The translations under genes were made by a program, and so were the position numbers. Shown here piece by piece: positions 8,074-15,341 of a stretch of DNA of 39,717 nt (its first letter is position 1; every line of letters starts with the position of its first letter). The notes under the pieces are model-generated. The model was not told the origin of the DNA. It did not search any database and saw nothing but the letters and a program-made list of their open reading frames with translations. Location of the stretch: contig CANFXW010000028.1 in the NCBI GenBank assembly GCA_947451145.1, positions 1 to 39,717 on the forward strand, written 5' to 3'. Origin of the DNA: Sphingomonadaceae bacterium. GTDB taxonomy: Bacteria; Pseudomonadota; Alphaproteobacteria; Sphingomonadales; Sphingomonadaceae.

Positions 8074-9744
8074 CTATTGCCGGTCCATGGCCTGCGGTGC
8101 GGACCATGCCTTGCGTCCGCCCACCCAGGCCTCAAGCACGCGGGTCTGCCTGATCTCGCCCGGGCTGGAGAGCGTGGGGTCCCGATCAACGAACAGGAAA
8201 TCGGCGCGCAGGCCCGGTGCGATTCGGCCAAAGCGGCTCTCGGCGAGGCCGGCATAGGCCGCGCCGGTGGTATAGGCGGCGAGTGCGGCATCGAGTGACA
8301 CGCGCTCTTGCGGCTGCCACCCCCCGAAGGGTTCGCTGTCCGGCCCCTGACGGCTGATCGCAGCGGCAATTCCGGCAAAGGGATCAGGCGCTTCCACCGG
8401 GGCATCGCTGCCGAATGCCAGCGTCGCGCCGCCCGCCGCAATGCTCTTCCATGCATAGGCTCCGGCCAGCCGGTTCGGCCCGAGCCGCGCTTCGGCCATC
8501 GTGCGGTCTGATGTCTGGTGCACTGGCTGCATCGAGGCGATCACGCCCAGCTTGCCGAAGCGGGCAATGTCCGCCGGATCGACGATCTGCGCATGTTCGA
8601 TCCGCCAGCGCCGGTCACCTTTGTAGGTTTCGGAAAGCTCGCCCACGGCATCGAGCACAGCGCCGTTGGCAGCATCGCCTATGGCGTGGACGGCAACCTG
8701 AAAGTTGTCCATCGCCGCGCGGCTCATCAAGTTGCGCAGCTGGGCAGGGGTGAGGCGCGGCAGGCCGGTGTTGGCGGGTGCGTCGGCATAAGGCGCTTTC
8801 AGCCAGGCCCCGCGCGATCCCAGCGCGCCGTCCATATAGAGCTTCAGGCCGTTGAGATGCAGCTTGTCATCATAGAGCCACGGCCCCGGTCCCGATCCGC
8901 CGATCAGCGTCATCGCCTCGGTCCCGCCAGCATAGGCCATGATCCGGATGCGCAGCGCCCCGCGATCCCCGGCGCGGCGATAGGCCTGCCAGTTCTCGAT
9001 TGAGGTGCCCATATCGGCAGCGGCAGTCACCCCGCGTGACAGCAGCATGTCCTGCGCGGCGGCAAAGGCCATGTCGCGCTCGGCGGGGAGCGGCTGGGGG
9101 ACGATCTTTTCGACCAGCGCCTGCGCGCCATCTACCAGCACGCCCGCCGGAGCGAGCTTTGGCCCTATGCGCTCGATCCGCCCGCCGGCCGGGTCTTTGG
9201 TCAGAGCGGTAACCTTTGCGGCAGCCAGCGCGGCCGAATTGGCCCAACCGGCGTGGCCGTCCACCCGCTCAAGCCAGACCGGCTTGTCTTTTACCACTAC
9301 ATCCAGTTCAGCCGCAGTCGGGAAGCGCCCAAGCTTCCACTTCTCCTGATTCCAGCCGCGCCCGATGATCCACGGCCGTTCAGGATGGGCGGCGGCAAAG
9401 GCAGCAATCCGCGCCTGCGCTTCGGCGAGCGAGGTCGTGGCAGAAAGGTCGAGCACCAGCGAGGACAGGCCCAGATCCATCACATGGGCATGGGCATCGA
9501 TAAGCCCGGGCATCAGCACCCGGCCCTTGCCATCGACCAGATAGTCGGTCCGTGCCGGGCGCTTGTCACCGCGGTGGAGCACCTGGGTGATCTTGCCGTC
9601 GTTGTCGATGACGATGCCGGTCAGCCGCTCGATGCCGCCCTTGGCGTCGATGGTCAGGCCGTCGACATTGTCGATCAGGGTATCGGCGAGGGCAGGTGTT
9701 GCTGTCGCCAATACAAGCGTGGCGGCAACGGCAATGCGCCTCAC
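8074..9744 (-). CDS. Exported YtcJ-type amidohydrolase
   Basis: Metal-dependent amidohydrolase of the Amidohydro_3 (YtcJ) group; 556 aa. It has a Sec signal peptide (MRRIAVAATLVLATATPALA), so it probably acts in the periplasm. The metal-binding marks are HAH in LIDAHAHVMDL, YMDGALGSRGAW, HAIGDAANG, RIEHAQIVDP and FGSDAPVEAPDP. The start is GTG at 9744. Its first bases overlap the stop of the upstream dehydrogenase gene (GTGA at 9741-9744), which implies translational coupling. The substrate is unknown; relatives hydrolyse N-substituted amides or other C-N bonds. Confidence 0.9.
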   Translation of the reverse strand: MRRIAVAATLVLATATPALADTLIDNVDGLTIDAKGGIERLTGIVIDNDGKITQVLHRGDKRPARTDYLVDGKGRVLMPGLIDAHAHVMDLGLSSLVLDLSATTSLAEAQARIAAFAAAHPERPWIIGRGWNQEKWKLGRFPTAAELDVVVKDKPVWLERVDGHAGWANSAALAAAKVTALTKDPAGGRIERIGPKLAPAGVLVDGAQALVEKIVPQPLPAERDMAFAAAQDMLLSRGVTAAADMGTSIENWQAYRRAGDRGALRIRIMAYAGGTEAMTLIGGSGPGPWLYDDKLHLNGLKLYMDGALGSRGAWLKAPYADAPANTGLPRLTPAQLRNLMSRAAMDNFQVAVHAIGDAANGAVLDAVGELSETYKGDRRWRIEHAQIVDPADIARFGKLGVIASMQPVHQTSDRTMAEARLGPNRLAGAYAWKSIAAGGATLAFGSDAPVEAPDPFAGIAAAISRQGPDSEPFGGWQPQERVSLDAALAAYTTGAAYAGLAESRFGRIAPGLRADFLFVDRDPTLSSPGEIRQTRVLEAWVGGRKAWSAPQAMDRQ

Positions 9745-10640
9745 TTGCGCTTGGCCGGATTGGGCAGGCGGCGCACCAGTGCGCTGGTGTCCTGCCTGCC
9801 GCCGCCAATTGCCTGAACTTCGGCATAGAACTGGTTGACCAGCGCGGTGATCGGCAGCGAGACGCCAAGGCCGCGCCCTTCGTCCATTGCGAGGCCCAGA
9901 TCCTTGCGCATCCAGTCGACGGCAAAGCCGAAGTCAAAGCTGTCTTCGGCCATGGTCTTCCAGCGGTTGTCCATCTGCCAGCTTTGCGCCGCGCCGCCGG
10001 AGATTGCCTCATAGACCTTGTCGGTATCGAGATGGCTGGCCTGGGCAAAGCGCATCGCCTCGGCAAGGCCCGATACGATCCCGGCAATGCAGATCTGGTT
10101 GGCCATCTTGGCGGTCTGCCCCGCGCCCGCCTTGCCGATGTGGACAACGCGGCTGGTATAGGCCTCGAAGATCGGCATGGCCGCCGCGATGGCATCGCCG
10201 CGCCCGCCGCACATCAGGGTGAGCGTGCCCTTTTCCGCGCCGATCTGGCTGCCGGTCATCGGTGCATCGACGCAGTGGATCTGCAAGTCACGCGCTTCCA
10301 CCGCGATCTGCCGCGCGATTCGCGCCGAGGCGGTGGTGTGGTCGATCAGCAGGCTGCCCTTGCGCATCGCCTTGAACGCACCGTTGGGTCCGAGCACGAC
10401 GTCCGACAGGTCATCGTCATTGCCGACGCAGGTGATCACCACGTCTGCCCCGGTCGCGGCATCGGTAGGGGTGTCGGCAACGCGCGCGGCAAGGCCGGGG
10501 TTATCTGCCAGCCACTTTTCACGCCGCTCTGGCGAGCGGTTATAGATGGTCAGCCGGTGGCCGGCCTTGCCAAGGTGGCGTGCAATAGGCCCGCCCATCA
10601 CGCCGAGGCCGATCATCGAAACATTGCGGGGTTCGCTCAT
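9741..10640 (-). CDS. NAD(P)-dependent beta-hydroxyacid dehydrogenase (3-hydroxyisobutyrate dehydrogenase family)
   Basis: A 299-aa oxidoreductase of the HIBADH / tartronate semialdehyde reductase family. It has an N-terminal Rossmann fold (MIGLGVMGGPIARHL, then YNRSPER), the substrate motif DAPMTGSQIGAEKGTLTLMCGG, and the catalytic lysine segment GAGQTAKMANQ, whose KMANQ is closer to GarR/GlxR than to classical HIBADH. The frame is open 17 codons further up. ATG 10640 gives the normal N-terminus (MSEPRNVSMIGLG). A minus-strand TATAAG lies about 44 bases upstream. The exact substrate is not shown by sequence. Coupling to the amidohydrolase suggests a shared scavenging or degradative role. Confidence 0.88.
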   Translation of the reverse strand: MSEPRNVSMIGLGVMGGPIARHLGKAGHRLTIYNRSPERREKWLADNPGLAARVADTPTDAATGADVVITCVGNDDDLSDVVLGPNGAFKAMRKGSLLIDHTTASARIARQIAVEARDLQIHCVDAPMTGSQIGAEKGTLTLMCGGRGDAIAAAMPIFEAYTSRVVHIGKAGAGQTAKMANQICIAGIVSGLAEAMRFAQASHLDTDKVYEAISGGAAQSWQMDNRWKTMAEDSFDFGFAVDWMRKDLGLAMDEGRGLGVSLPITALVNQFYAEVQAIGGGRQDTSALVRRLPNPAKRK

Positions 10641-10696
10641 GGTTTGCGTGTTAGCGCCAATTGCGCGCCGTGCCAGCCCCCGCTTATACAAGGGAC

Positions 10697-11068
10697 ATGG
10701 AATTTCTCTTTTCTGGTCGTGTCCGCCGCTTGGCTATCGTGCTGTTCTGGTGCGCTTTGGTGTTCTCGGTGGTCATGGCGCTGTTGCCGCACCCGCCCGA
10801 ACTCGCCGCCGACAAGATGGGCGACAAGTTCCACCACATGCTGGCCTTTGCCGTGATGACCGGACTTGCCATGCTGGCCTGGCCGCAGGCCGAGCGGCTG
10901 CGGATCATCGAACGGCTCTCGTTCCTGGGCGCGCTGATCGAAGTGGCGCAGGCGATCCCCGTTCTGCAACGCGACTGCGACATTCGCGATTGGCTGGCGG
11001 ACACGCTTTCCATTCTGGTTGTGGCGTCAATCTTCTGGCTGATCGAGCGGAAACGCGCCCGCCAGTAA
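10697..11068 (+). CDS. VanZ-like membrane protein
   Basis: A 123-aa protein with hydrophobic segments near residues 10-30, 45-65, 75-90 and 100-117. The pattern DKFHHMLAFAVMTGLAMLAWP ... GALIEVAQAIPVLQRDCDIRDWLADTLSILV is the VanZ-family signature (an acidic-Lys-x-x-His helix, Glu and Gln in the third helix, and an acidic -DW- loop). Function in this family is poorly known; some members affect glycopeptide resistance or envelope properties. An upstream in-frame start exists, but ATG 10697 has AGGGA close by and starts at the first helix. Confidence 0.75.
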   Translation: MEFLFSGRVRRLAIVLFWCALVFSVVMALLPHPPELAADKMGDKFHHMLAFAVMTGLAMLAWPQAERLRIIERLSFLGALIEVAQAIPVLQRDCDIRDWLADTLSILVVASIFWLIERKRARQ

Positions 11069-11122
11069 CTGCTGCCAATAGCGGTTTTCAATTCCGGCGC
11101 TTTCCGTTAGGGCGCGCTCATC

Positions 11123-12370
11123 ATGGAAAACACCGCTGTCAAAGCCGCCAAGGCATCCGAACTGCTCACCCTCGCCGATGTTCGTGCGGCGGCAGAGCGG
11201 ATTAGCGGCCATGTCGTGCGCACGCCGACGATGCATTCCAAGACGCTCAGCATGATCGCCGGTTGCGATATTTGGCTGAAGTTCGAAAACCTGCAGTTCA
11301 CCGCTGCCTATAAGGAGCGCGGTGCACTCAATGCGCTGCTGCAGCTGACCGACGAGCAGAAATCGCGCGGCGTGATCGCGGCTTCGGCCGGCAACCATGC
11401 GCAGGGGCTTTCCTATCACGGCACCCGGCTCGGCATCCCGACCACCATCGTCATGCCGCGCACCACACCGACGGTGAAGGTGATGCAGACCGAGGCGGTG
11501 GGCGGCAAGGTGGTGCTTGAAGGCGAAACTTTTGACGAAGCCTTCGCCCATGCTCTGCGCATGTCAGAGGAGCTGAGCCTCGCATTCGTCCATCCCTTCG
11601 ATGATCCGGCCGTTGCGGCAGGGCAGGGCACAGTGGCGCTCGAAATGCTCGAGGACGTGCCCGAGCTCGATATGCTGGCGATCCCGGTCGGTGGAGGTGG
11701 TCTTGCTTCGGGCATGGGCACCGCGGCGCGGGCAATCAAGCCGGAGATCGGGCTGGTTGGCGTAGAGGCCGAACTTTTCCCTTCGATGTACAACCTGCTC
11801 AAGGGCACCCAGTACCCCTGCGGCGGCGATACGCTGGCCGAGGGCATTGCCGTGTTCGAACCGGGAAAATTCACCCGGCAGGTCCTCGAAGGCCTGCTCG
11901 ATGATTTCGTGCTGGTTACCGAGAGCGAGATGGAAAGCGCGCTGGCTTTGCTGGTGCAGATCGAAAAGACCGTGGTCGAGGGCGCAGGCGCGGCCGGCCT
12001 TGCCGCCGTGATGGCCAACCGCGAGATGTTCGCGGGCCGCAAGGTCGGCATTGTGCTTTCGGGCGGCAATATCGATACCCGCCTGCTCGCCAATGTGCTG
12101 CTGCGCGATCTTGCCCGCTCTGGCCGCCTCGCGCGGTTGCGTCTGACGCTTCAGGACCGTCCGGGCGCGCTGTTCAAGGTCATGCAGGAATTCAACAAGC
12201 ACAATATCAACATCATCGAGATCTGGCATCAGCGCATCTTCACTCACTTGCCTGCCAAGGGACTGATAACCGACATCGAATGCGAAGCGCGTGACAAGGA
12301 ACAGCTGGATGCATTGGTGGTGAGCCTGCGAACCGCAGGGTATGAGGTTAGCCAGATTGAGGTGAACTAG
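11123..12370 (+). CDS. ilvA: Threonine ammonia-lyase with C-terminal ACT domain
   Basis: PLP enzyme that deaminates threonine to 2-oxobutyrate, the first step towards isoleucine. The protein is 415 aa: a catalytic domain (about 1-325) plus one ACT domain (about 335-415, starting RLRLTLQDRPGALFKVMQEF), the medium-length form. The PLP lysine is K64 in TAAYKERGAL. SAGNHAQG (phosphate binding) and the glycine loop PVGGGGLASG are present. The single ACT domain suggests amino-acid feedback. Its TAG overlaps, on the opposite strand, the TAG of the ABC-F gene. Confidence 0.93.
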   Translation: MENTAVKAAKASELLTLADVRAAAERISGHVVRTPTMHSKTLSMIAGCDIWLKFENLQFTAAYKERGALNALLQLTDEQKSRGVIAASAGNHAQGLSYHGTRLGIPTTIVMPRTTPTVKVMQTEAVGGKVVLEGETFDEAFAHALRMSEELSLAFVHPFDDPAVAAGQGTVALEMLEDVPELDMLAIPVGGGGLASGMGTAARAIKPEIGLVGVEAELFPSMYNLLKGTQYPCGGDTLAEGIAVFEPGKFTRQVLEGLLDDFVLVTESEMESALALLVQIEKTVVEGAGAAGLAAVMANREMFAGRKVGIVLSGGNIDTRLLANVLLRDLARSGRLARLRLTLQDRPGALFKVMQEFNKHNINIIEIWHQRIFTHLPAKGLITDIECEARDKEQLDALVVSLRTAGYEVSQIEVN

Positions 12371-14241
12371 GCCCCGACGCTTTCGAGCGCCTCGCAGGCC
12401 TCGAGCCACACGGCTTCTGCCGCTTCGATCTTAGCTTCCACTTCGGCGCGGTGCTTCATCAGCTCGGTCATCGTCAGCTTGGCGAGGGCTGCTGTAGCGC
12501 TCCCCGGATCGAACATCGCCTGATCAATTGCGCTGCGCTGGTCGGTAAGTTTGGCGAGCTCGGCCTCGGCCTGCTTGGCCTGATTGCGCAGCGCCTGACC
12601 TTTTTCGCGCGCTTCGGCGGCGGCCTTGCGCTGGTCTTTCTTGCTGAGCCTGGGCTCGGAACTGGCGCGCTCTCCAGCGGGAGCCTTGGCGAGGACGAAG
12701 GCGATGTAGTCTTCGATCGAGCCGTCGAAATCCTTCGCCGTGCCGCCATCGACCAGCACCAGCCGGTCGGCTGTCATTTCCAGCATGTGGCGATCGTGGC
12801 TGACGATGACCACGGCGCCGGAATAGTCATTCAGCGCCTGAATCAGCGCCTCGCGGGCATCGACGTCGAGGTGGTTGGTCGGCTCGTCAAGGATCAGCAT
12901 GTGCGGGGCATCGCGGGTGATCAGCGCCAGCGCCAGTCGCGCGCGTTCGCCGCCTGACAGCTTTCCGACTTCGGTCGTCGCCTTGTTGCCGGAAAAGCCG
13001 AAGCGCCCTAACTGCGCGCGCACGGCAGAGGGCGTCGCGCCTTTCATCAGATGGCTCATGTGCTCAAGCGGGGTCTCGCTGCGATCCAGCTCTTCCACCT
13101 GATACTGGGTGAAATAGCCGACACGCATCTTGGCCGAGGCGTTCATCGCGCCGTCCATCGGCTTGAGCTGCGCCGCCAGCAGCCGCGCCAGCGTAGTCTT
13201 GCCGTTACCGTTGCGCCCGAGCAGTGCGATCCGGTCATCGGGATCAAGCCGCAGGTTGAGGCGGGAAAGGATCGGCACCTCGCTATAGCCCACCGATGCC
13301 AGATCGAGCGTGATCAGCGGCGGGCGCAGTTCATCGGGATTGGGGAAATCAAAGCTGAGCGAGGGATCGTCGATCAGCTCGGCGATCGGCTGGAGCTTGG
13401 CCAGCGCCTTTTGCCGCGATTGCGCCTGCTTGGCGGTAGAAGCGCGGGCCGAGTTCTTGGCGATATATTCCTGCAGGTGTTCGCGCTGGGCCTGCTGCTT
13501 GGCCTTGGCCGAGGCGATCTGCGCTTGTCGTTCAGCACGCTGGCGCTCGAAAGCGTCATAGCCGCCGGGGTACAGCGTCAGCTTGCCGCCCGAGAGGTGC
13601 AGGATGTGATCGACGACATTGTTGAGGAAGTCACGCTCGTGGCTGACCAGCAGGATGGTTGCCGGATAGCTCTTGAGGAAGTCCTCCAGCCACAGCACGG
13701 CTTCAAGGTCGAGGTGGTTCGAAGGCTCGTCGAGCAGCAGCAGATCGGGCTGCGAGAACAGCAGCGAGGCCAGCGCGACGCGCATCCGCCAGCCGCCAGA
13801 GAAGCTTTCCAGCTCGCGGTGCTGTGCGGCTTCGTCAAAGCCCAGACCATCAAGGATGCGCGCGGCGCGGCTGGGGGCGGAGTGGGCATCGATGGCGATC
13901 AGGCGCTCGTGGATTTCCCCCAGCCGGTGCGGATCGTGGCTGGTTTCGCTCTCGGCCATCAGCGCGGCGCGCTCGGTATCGCCGGCCAGTACGGTTTCGA
14001 ACGGGGTCGCGGTGCCGCCAGGGGCTTCCTGCGCGATATAGCCGATGCGGCTGCCGCGCGGCATCGAGGCGGTGCCGCCATCGGGATCGAGCATCCCGGC
14101 GATCACCCGCACCAGAGTCGATTTGCCTGCGCCATTGCGGCCGATCAGGCCGATGCGGCCACGCGGCGGCAGGCTGGCGGAGGCAGCGTCAATGATCGTG
14201 CGCCCGCCAAGGCGAACCGTGATGTCGGTAAGGTTGATCAT
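12367..14241 (-). CDS. ABC-F family ATPase
   Basis: A soluble duplicated ABC ATPase of 624 aa without membrane segments; ABC-F proteins act on ribosomes. First cassette: Walker A GRNGAGKST, signature FSGGWRMRVALA, Walker B LLLLDEPSNHLD. The linker (about 240-310) is rich in Lys, Gln and Ala, as in the P-site tRNA interaction motif region. Second cassette: GRNGNGKTT, LSGGERARLALAL, MLILDEPTNHLD. A C-terminal coiled coil (about 540-620) resembles Uup/YheS-type members. Both Walker B glutamates are present, so both sites look active. It is convergent with ilvA, sharing a CTAG at the stops. Confidence 0.92.
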   Translation of the reverse strand: MINLTDITVRLGGRTIIDAASASLPPRGRIGLIGRNGAGKSTLVRVIAGMLDPDGGTASMPRGSRIGYIAQEAPGGTATPFETVLAGDTERAALMAESETSHDPHRLGEIHERLIAIDAHSAPSRAARILDGLGFDEAAQHRELESFSGGWRMRVALASLLFSQPDLLLLDEPSNHLDLEAVLWLEDFLKSYPATILLVSHERDFLNNVVDHILHLSGGKLTLYPGGYDAFERQRAERQAQIASAKAKQQAQREHLQEYIAKNSARASTAKQAQSRQKALAKLQPIAELIDDPSLSFDFPNPDELRPPLITLDLASVGYSEVPILSRLNLRLDPDDRIALLGRNGNGKTTLARLLAAQLKPMDGAMNASAKMRVGYFTQYQVEELDRSETPLEHMSHLMKGATPSAVRAQLGRFGFSGNKATTEVGKLSGGERARLALALITRDAPHMLILDEPTNHLDVDAREALIQALNDYSGAVVIVSHDRHMLEMTADRLVLVDGGTAKDFDGSIEDYIAFVLAKAPAGERASSEPRLSKKDQRKAAAEAREKGQALRNQAKQAEAELAKLTDQRSAIDQAMFDPGSATAALAKLTMTELMKHRAEVEAKIEAAEAVWLEACEALESVGA

Positions 14242-14306
14242 GGCCGCGCGCCTAGCAGGACAAGGGCCAAACCGGAAGCGCCGAGATGATTAACCCAGAT
14301 TCGTGG

Positions 14307-14322
14307 TTAAGGGACTTTTAAC
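14307..14322 (+). promoter_or_regulatory. Candidate CtrA binding site
   Basis: TTAA (14307-14310), seven bases, then TTAAC (14318-14322) matches the full CtrA consensus TTAA-N7-TTAAC. A dyad TTAACC (14290-14295) / GGTTAA (14305-14310) overlaps it. It lies between the divergent ABC-F (start 14241) and bpt (start 14401) genes. CtrA is the conserved alphaproteobacterial response regulator; that it binds here is inference. Confidence 0.45.
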
Positions 14323-14400
14323 AAGAGCGCGGACCATGCATAACAGTGCCGAAGACCCAAGCGCGGTGCGGCGGGAAATGAACAGAGGACTTTTACCCAA

Positions 14401-15249
14401 GTGAACGCGCCGGTTCGATTTCCCCGCTTTTTCGTAACCGCCTTGAGCCCTTGCCCCTATTTGCCGGGCAAGAGCGAGCGCAAGGTGTTCACCGAACTGC
14501 GCGGGCCGCATGCGGACACCCTGAACGATGCGCTGGGCCGGATCGGTTTTCGCCGGAGCCAGAACGTCGCCTATCGCCCTTCGTGCCTCGATTGCTCGGC
14601 CTGTGTTTCGGTGCGGGTTGCGGCCAAGGAGTTCCGGCCTTCGGGCACGCAGAAACGCACGTTCAAGGCCAACGCCGATCTTGAAGTCACCGAATGCCGC
14701 CCCTGGTCGACCAGCGAACAGTACGATCTGCTGCGTCGCTATCTGAACGGCCGCCATCCCGGTGGCGGCATGGTCAAGATGGACGAGGTCGATTTCGCGG
14801 ACATGGTGGAACACACCCCCGTCACAACCAGCGTGGTCGAATATCGCGAACCTTCGCCCGATGGCTATGGGCTCGGGCGGCTGGTCGGCGCCTGCCTGAC
14901 TGACCGGCAGGGTGATGGCCTGTCGATGATCTATTCGTTCTACGATCCCGATCATGAGAGCCGCGCCGGGCTTGGCAACTTCATTATCCTCGATCACATC
15001 CGCCGCACGGCAGAGGCGGGGCTGGACTATGTCTATCTGGGGTACTGGGTCCAAGGTTCGGCGCGGATGCAATACAAGGTGCGCTACCGCCCGATGGAAC
15101 GGCTCAGCCGCGATGGCTGGCACCGGATGAGCGACGAGGAACAGGACGAACTGATCGCCGCTACTGTTCAGACCAAACGTGATGCCTCTGGCTTGGGCTC
15201 GAAAGACGGCGTGACACTTGGTTCTGACAAACGGCAGCTTGCCGTCTAG
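14401..15249 (+). CDS. bpt: Aspartate/glutamate leucyltransferase (Bpt/Ate family)
   Basis: Aminoacyl-tRNA-protein transferase that adds Leu (Bpt) or Arg (Ate) to N-terminal acidic residues, marking proteins for ClpAP degradation. The protein is 282 aa. Family marks are the N-terminal cysteine region (CPYLPGK ... [12 protein letters not shown]), [19 protein letters not shown] and [20 protein letters not shown]. The C-terminal 25 residues are an extra polar tail. The start is GTG; no longer in-frame start exists, and [14 protein letters not shown] fits the family. The best SD-like sequence (AGAGGA) is about 11 bases away. A 9-codon reading frame ends on this GTG (GTGA overlap). Confidence 0.9.
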   Translation: MNAPVRFPRFFVTALSPCPYLPGKSERKVFTELRGPHADTLNDALGRIGFRRSQNVAYRPSCLDCSACVSVRVAAKEFRPSGTQKRTFKANADLEVTECRPWSTSEQYDLLRRYLNGRHPGGGMVKMDEVDFADMVEHTPVTTSVVEYREPSPDGYGLGRLVGACLTDRQGDGLSMIYSFYDPDHESRAGLGNFIILDHIRRTAEAGLDYVYLGYWVQGSARMQYKVRYRPMERLSRDGWHRMSDEEQDELIAATVQTKRDASGLGSKDGVTLGSDKRQLAV

Positions 15250-15341
15250 TTCAAAGCGGGGCCGGTTCGCAGCGATCTACGTAGCCGCGTGTTACAATTG
15301 CAAACAGGAATTTAACCGAATCCGGGCAATCATTCCCGAAG

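Noticed and set aside
13051..14289. 412-codon open frame on the plus strand over the ABC-F gene
   Set aside because: It is the complement of two intact ABC cassettes. The composition is that of a reverse-strand shadow and there is no ribosome site.
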